Part shown: one piece after another, positions 59,687 through 64,000 of the stretch | Layout of the letters: every line of letters starts with the position of its first letter | Position numbering within the stretch: the stretch's first letter is position 1 | NCBI GenBank assembly: GCA_963817025.1 | Contig: CAWFML010000005.1 | Span: 1,612,001 to 1,676,000 of the forward strand | From: JACMLC01 sp963817025 | Lineage (GTDB): Bacteria; Acidobacteriota; Blastocatellia; Pyrinomonadales; Pyrinomonadaceae | DNA: 64,000 bases | Direction of reading: 5' to 3' | Program-made: the position numbers and the translations under genes | The notes under the pieces: generated by a model | What the model was told of the DNA's origin: nothing | What the model saw: the letters and a program-made list of their open reading frames with translations, nothing else | Database searches by the model: none

Positions 59687-59724
59687 TTGTCGGGACAGGG
59701 CACGTTGCGCCGCTGTCCCGACAA
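59687..59724. promoter_or_regulatory. Perfect 12-bp inverted repeat upstream of the DLH gene
   Basis: TTGTCGGGACAG (59687-59698) and CTGTCCCGACAA (59713-59724) flank 14 bases. It could be an operator, an mRNA hairpin that controls the adjacent start, or another repeat family. Confidence 0.5.
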
Positions 59725-59782
59725 ATTGTAACTAACTTTGAATGTGAATCAAGAGCAGAAAAGAGATTGGCCGTTTGATTCT

Positions 59783-59885
59783 TCTCTTTGCGTTTCTTTG
59801 CGCCCGACTCTTGGTGTGCTTTGCGTTTAAAATTAAGCTTAAACGCAAAGGGCGCGAAGGTGTTTCGCAAAGAAGCGCAAAGAGG
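59783..59885. repeat. TTTGCGCC-word palindrome, copy 13 (divergent words)
   Basis: CTCTTTGCGTTTCTTTGCGC on the left and CTTAAACGCAAAGGGCGCG, CGCAAAGAAGCGCAAAGAG on the right. The inner pair TTTGCGTTTAAAATTAAGC forms its own dyad. Words are GCGTTT and GCGCCC rather than GCGCC, so this copy has drifted. Confidence 0.78.
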
Positions 59886-59917
59886 GTTCTACTCTTGATT
59901 CACATTTTGAATTATCT

Positions 59918-61201
59918 TCAAGCGCCGCCGACAGCCGCCGTGGCCGTGGCGCTGTCTGTCTCAAGCTCTGCGATAAATTCCGTCAGCAGAGGCATCACTA
60001 TTTCAGGCTCCAGATAACCTTTGCCCAGAATACGCGACATGCGCCTGTCTCTGGTCTCGCCGCTCACTTCCTTGAGCAGCGCGCGGCAGAAAGCGATGAC
60101 CACTTGAGGCTCAAACTGCTTGCCCGTGTTCCTGCGAAAATCTTCGACGACTTCCTCAAAAGAGCGGCGACGCTTGTATGGCCTGTCGGTCGTCATGGCG
60201 TCGAACGAATCCGCCAGTGTGACGATTTTTGCGCCGAGCGGAATCTGGTCTCCGGTCAATCCTTCGGGATAGCCGCGCCCGTCCAATCTTTCATGATGAT
60301 AACGGGCCATCAGGGAGATGTCCGCATAAGGATGACGAATCGGAGAGAGGATTTCATATCCGGCTGCCGGATGCCGATTCAGCTCGCTCGATTGCTTGGC
60401 ATCAATCCGGTAAGGAGCGTTCAGAATGTCGCGCTCGACCACCAGCTTGCCGATGTCGTGCAGGTATCCGGCGACGGCGATGCCTTCGACCTCTTCATCG
60501 CTCCAACCCATTTCGCGCGCGATAATCTCGCTGTACTTGCCGACGCGCTCGGAATGTCCCTGCGTGTATTTGTCCTTGCAATCAATGGCGGCGGCAAAAG
60601 CCTTGACGGTGTCCTGATAAATCTCGCGCAGGCCGAGGTAAAGCTCACGATTCTCAATCGCGCGCTGCTCAAGCTCTTCGAGCAGCCGACGCTCCTGTAT
60701 GCCGACGCCGATGTGACGCGCCATCGCGCACAAGACTTCGCGGTCTTCCATCGTATAAGCTTCGCCGCTCGCCTTCTCTCCCAGAAGAATCAACCCGACC
60801 AGCTTGCCGCGAATAACGAATGGAATCAACAGCTCGATTCTGTGCTCTTTAAGGGCCGATTGATGACGGGCGGCAATGCCGCGGACATGTGCGTTGTCAT
60901 CCGCCAACGCGCACGCGCAGAGACCTACTTCCAAAAGGTCGTCCACGTCCTGCGGGTCGAGCGAGAGATATTCCGGAACCGCCTCGCCGAGGCCGCGCGC
61001 TGCGATAAATCTCAAACCGTGGGCTTCCCTGTCATACTCCGTGACCGCGCCGCGCCGGATTGCCAGCGATCCCAACAGGAGATGCAGCGAGGTGCGAATC
61101 ATCTCCTCGAAATCTCCTGTGTCCGCAATCTCCTGTCCCAAATCTGCGAGGGCTGCGAAAGTATGCACAAGTTTTTGCATCTTCTCAGGCATCTCAATCA
61201 A
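59918..61201 (-). CDS. GAF and HD-GYP domain protein (probable cyclic-di-GMP phosphodiesterase)
   Basis: Signalling protein of 427 residues. A GAF domain occupies about residues 15-180 (LLGSLAIRRGAVTEYDREAHGLRFIAARGL, LIPFVIRGKLVGLILLGEKASG). The HD-GYP domain follows with GHSERVGKYSEIIAREMG, the HD pair in GYLHDIGKLVV (about residues 249-250), RYHHERLDGRGYPEGLTGDQIPLGAKIV (GYP motif) and DSFDAMTTDRPYK. All metal and GYP residues are present, so c-di-GMP hydrolysis is likely. It starts 7 bases after the STAS gene stop, in the same operon. Confidence 0.93.
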   Translation of the reverse strand: MIEMPEKMQKLVHTFAALADLGQEIADTGDFEEMIRTSLHLLLGSLAIRRGAVTEYDREAHGLRFIAARGLGEAVPEYLSLDPQDVDDLLEVGLCACALADDNAHVRGIAARHQSALKEHRIELLIPFVIRGKLVGLILLGEKASGEAYTMEDREVLCAMARHIGVGIQERRLLEELEQRAIENRELYLGLREIYQDTVKAFAAAIDCKDKYTQGHSERVGKYSEIIAREMGWSDEEVEGIAVAGYLHDIGKLVVERDILNAPYRIDAKQSSELNRHPAAGYEILSPIRHPYADISLMARYHHERLDGRGYPEGLTGDQIPLGAKIVTLADSFDAMTTDRPYKRRRSFEEVVEDFRRNTGKQFEPQVVIAFCRALLKEVSGETRDRRMSRILGKGYLEPEIVMPLLTEFIAELETDSATATAAVGGA

Positions 61202-61208
61202 GTCCTCT

Positions 61209-61598
61209 TTAATGGCCCACAGGATTCTTTGTCGCCGCGAAATCAGTCAGCGTCTCAAAGGCTTCCTGCTCGCAGGCCGCCAGTGCGACATGACGCGTCA
61301 GACCGAGCATCTCAAAAAGCTCTACGGTCTGAAGATTGACATCCGTGAAGACAAGCTGTGCGCCTGCCGTCTCGGCGGCATCAATAACGCCCAAAAGAAT
61401 AGAGACGCCGATGCTGTTGACCAGCTCGGTGTCTCTGAAATTGATAACGAGTGCGCGGCATCCTGCATCAAGCTGTCTGCGGCATTCGCGCTCGATGCGC
61501 TCTCCGCTCAGCTTGTTCAGATAGTCTGTCGCATAAATCACCGCCGTAGCCCCGATACAGCGCGAGCGCACCGCCGAACCTGTCGGTATGTCAGCCAT
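61209..61598 (-). CDS. STAS-domain anti-sigma factor antagonist
   Basis: SpoIIAA/RsbV-like single STAS domain of 129 residues. Visible features are VIYATDYLNKLSGERIERECRRQLDAG, VINFRDTELVNSIGVSILLGVID and the ending TAGAQLVFTDVNLQTVELFEMLGL. The site usually phosphorylated by an anti-sigma kinase corresponds to Ser62 in VNSIG; the common Asp before it is Asn. It lies between the HATPase fusion gene and the HD-GYP gene. Partner switching with the kinase-like fusion is therefore likely. Confidence 0.9.
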   Translation of the reverse strand: MADIPTGSAVRSRCIGATAVIYATDYLNKLSGERIERECRRQLDAGCRALVINFRDTELVNSIGVSILLGVIDAAETAGAQLVFTDVNLQTVELFEMLGLTRHVALAACEQEAFETLTDFAATKNPVGH

Positions 61599-61641
61599 CT
61601 CAGGTAAGCTCCCCTCTTAACCGATGAATGGTGAATGACGA

Positions 61642-61712
61642 AAAGTAAATAGCTGGCAAACATCGAATCAATATCCGCAGCTATCTACTATTCCCTATGT
61701 TCTATTTACTTT
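61642..61712. repeat. Inverted repeat AAAGTAAATAG between the fusion gene and the STAS gene
   Basis: AAAGTAAATAG (61642-61652) and CTATTTACTTT (61702-61712) are perfect 11-bp arms, with inner AGCTGG and GCAGCTAT also partly complementary. It could be an RNA hairpin within the operon. Confidence 0.6.
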
Positions 61713-63970
61713 AGATATTTAGTCATGCGCAGGCGTGTGCCGTCATCTACGCGCTCAAACTCGACTTCGTCCATCAAAGTACGAATCAGTTTGAGGCCCC
61801 AGCCACGCCTTTCTGTCGGGTCTTTCATCTCTTGCTCGTCGCCGGAAGCATGCCCGTTTTTCCCTTGTATCCCCTTAAACTCAGGGGGCATGATTCCGCG
61901 ACTCGAAATAGTAACTACTAATTTATCACTTTCTACGCGAAAGCGTTGATAAATTTTTCGGTCGGGGCTGAGACTGTGTTCCATCGCGTTGATGCAGGCT
62001 TCGACGACGGCGGTCTTGATCTGGTTGATGGCCTCCGGGCGAAAGTCGCTGCGGCGCGCAATCTGTTCGATAGTCGAGGCGGCAATCAACTCTGTTTCAT
62101 CGCCCATCGGAATCACCATTTCAAACTCGTCCGGCGCGCTTTCATCCTTGCCGGGGGAAACGGAATCCAGACGCGCGGTCAAAAGCTCTAGCTGCTGGCG
62201 ACTCGAACCGTAGGCTTCACGCAACGCGAGCAGTTCGCTGGCCTCTGCGGAAAATCCTTCGGGACTGACGAGCCACACGCGCACGCGATTCCATCCGCAG
62301 GCACGCGCCACGCCTTCAAGTCGTTCGCACCACATCTCTGTGATGCCGCGCCCGGCTTCGAGCTTTGAATCAATCTCGGCGGCAATCCACACGACTTCGC
62401 TCGACTCCGTATAATTTCCGGCATCGAATCCATGCGCCACAGCGCAACGCTCTTCATCAATCAACTGCTGCAACGGCGGGTGAAAAGCTACGCAGCTCGC
62501 GGCGTGCACAATCTGCGGCAGCAGAATCAACTCCGTTTCATTATCAAGCCCGGCGTCAATCTCTTCCGCCCCCGCGCCTTTGTAAGCACGGCTGAAGCGG
62601 TCGTAGTGCAGCAGGCTGGCGGGCACGCGCTGGCAGTTAAAGAGCGAAAGGAGTTCGCGCAGGCCAAGCGCAGATGCCTTGCGATAATGTCTCGCCATCG
62701 TCTGCGGCGCGCGTTTCAAAGTCTCCAACAGCATATCTGCCAGAACCGCCGCACGCGCTTCGGCCAGAATCTCAAGCCTGTAACGAACCTTTAAATAATC
62801 CTGCCACACGGCAGAGACACGCGCGCTCTGAACCATACTGGCATTGAGACTGATATGCTCGTAGACGTGCAGCCCGCGCATCAGTTGTTGAAACTGCTCT
62901 GCATCAGTCTCAAGTTTCTTGCGCCAGCTTTCGAGCGAAGATTTGCCGCTCTCGCTCAGCATCGCTTCATAGAGCACGCGTATCAGGGCGCGCCTCATGG
63001 CGGGCTGCTGCGCGACGCCTTCCAACAGTGATGAGTAATGACGGTTGATGCGCCCGCCCATCAGCTCATCCACGTAAAGCTGCTGGCAATTGCGAAAGCT
63101 ATCGAGCGAGATTCGTTTCTCCTGTGCGGACTGCATCAGAGAAGTGATGAGCGTCGGATTCCCTTCACACTGTTGTGCGATCAGGTCGCGTGTCTGCTCG
63201 TTGAGAGGGACGCCTTTGCGCTCCGCCAGGCTCTCGATCATCGCGCGCGTGTCCGCATCACTCAGGCTTTCCAGATGCAGCGTAGCGGCATTGTCAAAGC
63301 TCCCGCGCGCGTGATGAACTAAATCGAGCACGCGACGACGAAGGCCAGCGAGCACGTAAGGCGATTCCGAGCGCATGAAGACACGCGCAATCTCCGCGCC
63401 GAGCGGCGTTTCGCCCGCCAGTTGCTCTGCGACGTGCAGGCCGTCAATCATGACCATCGTGCGTGCGCCGTGCGCGGCGGCGCGATGGGGCGCGCTCAGG
63501 CAGAGACGGATCAAAGCTCTTTCGTCGCCGCGCTCACGCTCGCGCTCGCAGGCTTCCCACAAATGCTCTATCCATTCAAAATCCTGCGGCGGGGCCAGCT
63601 CAAGCAAGTCGCTTCCCGTCAACGAGGCATTGGCAAGCGCGTCCTCACGACGGCGAAACGCGATGAGTTGTAGCAGGAAAGTATGAAGGAAATGCTCTGC
63701 GGCCCCGACAGCCGTGCAGTCATTGCGGCTCAGCGCAAAGTAGATGGGGATGGTTTCTTCGTGCAGGTGAAACAGCTCATCATAAGCCTGACGCAAGAGT
63801 TCCGTTGCTCCGACTGACGGAGCGGCGAGCACCAGCAGGCCACACGAAGAGTCGCCGCGCAGGCCATGTTGCACGACCTTTTCGAGCGCGTCCTCGCGCC
63901 CGACAAATTCTGCCGGCGTAATGCGCCCTAAGATGCGCCGCCGGTTTTTATGTTGAGCTATTGTCGGCAT
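61706..63970 (-). CDS. Degenerate STAND/AAA-like ATPase fused to an anti-sigma factor-type HATPase domain
   Basis: Multidomain protein of 754 residues. Residues 20-240 look like a STAND/AAA-type module (AEFVGREDALEKVVQHGLRG, Walker B-like TMVMIDGLHV). The Walker A is APSVGATELL, with Ala55 where Lys is expected, so nucleotide binding is doubtful. A helical middle (about 250-520) is followed by a GAF-like or linker region. The C-terminus (about 615-754) is a RsbW/HATPase-type domain with VVEACINAMEHS and RRGWGLKLIRTLMDEV. The usual Asp of the adenine-binding G1 box appears to be Ser in ISSRGIMPP. It is encoded first in the operon with STAS and HD-GYP genes. A stress or signal-dependent partner-switch sensor is the best inference. 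Confidence 0.82.
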   Translation of the reverse strand: MPTIAQHKNRRRILGRITPAEFVGREDALEKVVQHGLRGDSSCGLLVLAAPSVGATELLRQAYDELFHLHEETIPIYFALSRNDCTAVGAAEHFLHTFLLQLIAFRRREDALANASLTGSDLLELAPPQDFEWIEHLWEACERERERGDERALIRLCLSAPHRAAAHGARTMVMIDGLHVAEQLAGETPLGAEIARVFMRSESPYVLAGLRRRVLDLVHHARGSFDNAATLHLESLSDADTRAMIESLAERKGVPLNEQTRDLIAQQCEGNPTLITSLMQSAQEKRISLDSFRNCQQLYVDELMGGRINRHYSSLLEGVAQQPAMRRALIRVLYEAMLSESGKSSLESWRKKLETDAEQFQQLMRGLHVYEHISLNASMVQSARVSAVWQDYLKVRYRLEILAEARAAVLADMLLETLKRAPQTMARHYRKASALGLRELLSLFNCQRVPASLLHYDRFSRAYKGAGAEEIDAGLDNETELILLPQIVHAASCVAFHPPLQQLIDEERCAVAHGFDAGNYTESSEVVWIAAEIDSKLEAGRGITEMWCERLEGVARACGWNRVRVWLVSPEGFSAEASELLALREAYGSSRQQLELLTARLDSVSPGKDESAPDEFEMVIPMGDETELIAASTIEQIARRSDFRPEAINQIKTAVVEACINAMEHSLSPDRKIYQRFRVESDKLVVTISSRGIMPPEFKGIQGKNGHASGDEQEMKDPTERRGWGLKLIRTLMDEVEFERVDDGTRLRMTKYLK

Positions 63971-64000
63971 CAGGTAGTGTCGAATCGGTCGGCTCGTTGT

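Noticed and set aside
60104..61339. 411-codon open frame antisense to the HD-GYP and STAS genes
   Set aside because: It runs opposite two clear family members and shows no domain or signal.

Overview
The window looks like chromosomal DNA of an acidobacterium, most likely of the Blastocatellia/Pyrinomonadaceae type. This is inferred from family content, not from a marker gene. Supporting features are an Acidobacteria-style VWFA-domain secreted protein, a secreted LVIVD plus FG-GAP protein, many secreted hypotheticals, a eukaryote-like Ser/Thr kinase with FHA and PP2C partners, and G+C-rich coding DNA of roughly 58 percent. Fifty-five protein-coding genes are supported. No rRNA, tRNA, CRISPR array, transposase or prophage gene was seen.

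Layout. 1-8 kb (mostly plus): end of hslU, a fibronectin-III lipoprotein, an FAH-family hydrolase, a transaldolase-like aldolase, an ABC exporter interrupted by a DUF402 gene, and an acyl-CoA carboxylase beta subunit. 8-16 kb: an S41 peptidase homologue that has lost its catalytic Ser and Lys, ruvX-mltG, secreted and membrane hypotheticals, a MobB-like P-loop protein and the VWFA protein. 15.5-37.3 kb (minus): ddl, arginase, a four-gene overlapping operon (secreted protein, methyltransferase, LOG protein, AIM24), asnS, an AmgK-like kinase next to a MurU-like nucleotidyltransferase, the LVIVD/FG-GAP protein, a polyprenyl synthase, yajQ, an AT-rich orphan gene, tatD, metG, folE with an M28 peptidase, and larC with a sirtuin. 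37.7-46.5 kb (mostly plus): argS, DAHP synthase, dps, copA behind a MerR-type promoter, a receiver-like protein, an EEP-family hydrolase and a TrmH methylase. 46.6-48.3 kb: an M49-like peptidase.

48.5-58.7 kb holds a cell-envelope and phospho-signalling cluster: FHA protein, class B PBP, RodA/FtsW, PP2C phosphatase, Ser/Thr kinase with SH3, second FHA protein, secreted protein. Its content parallels the actinobacterial fhaA-fhaB-pstP-rodA-pbpA-pknA-pknB locus. 59.7-64 kb holds a probable partner-switching operon: a degenerate-STAND/anti-sigma-kinase fusion, a STAS protein and a GAF-HD-GYP protein.

The most unusual non-coding feature is a dense population of imperfect palindromes built from short tandem words. 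Thirteen copies of a TTTGCGCC-word family occur in 64 kb, with at least six other word families beside them. Some are nested inside one another. Some have changed both arms in concert. In two genes such words have become the coding sequence for signal peptides.
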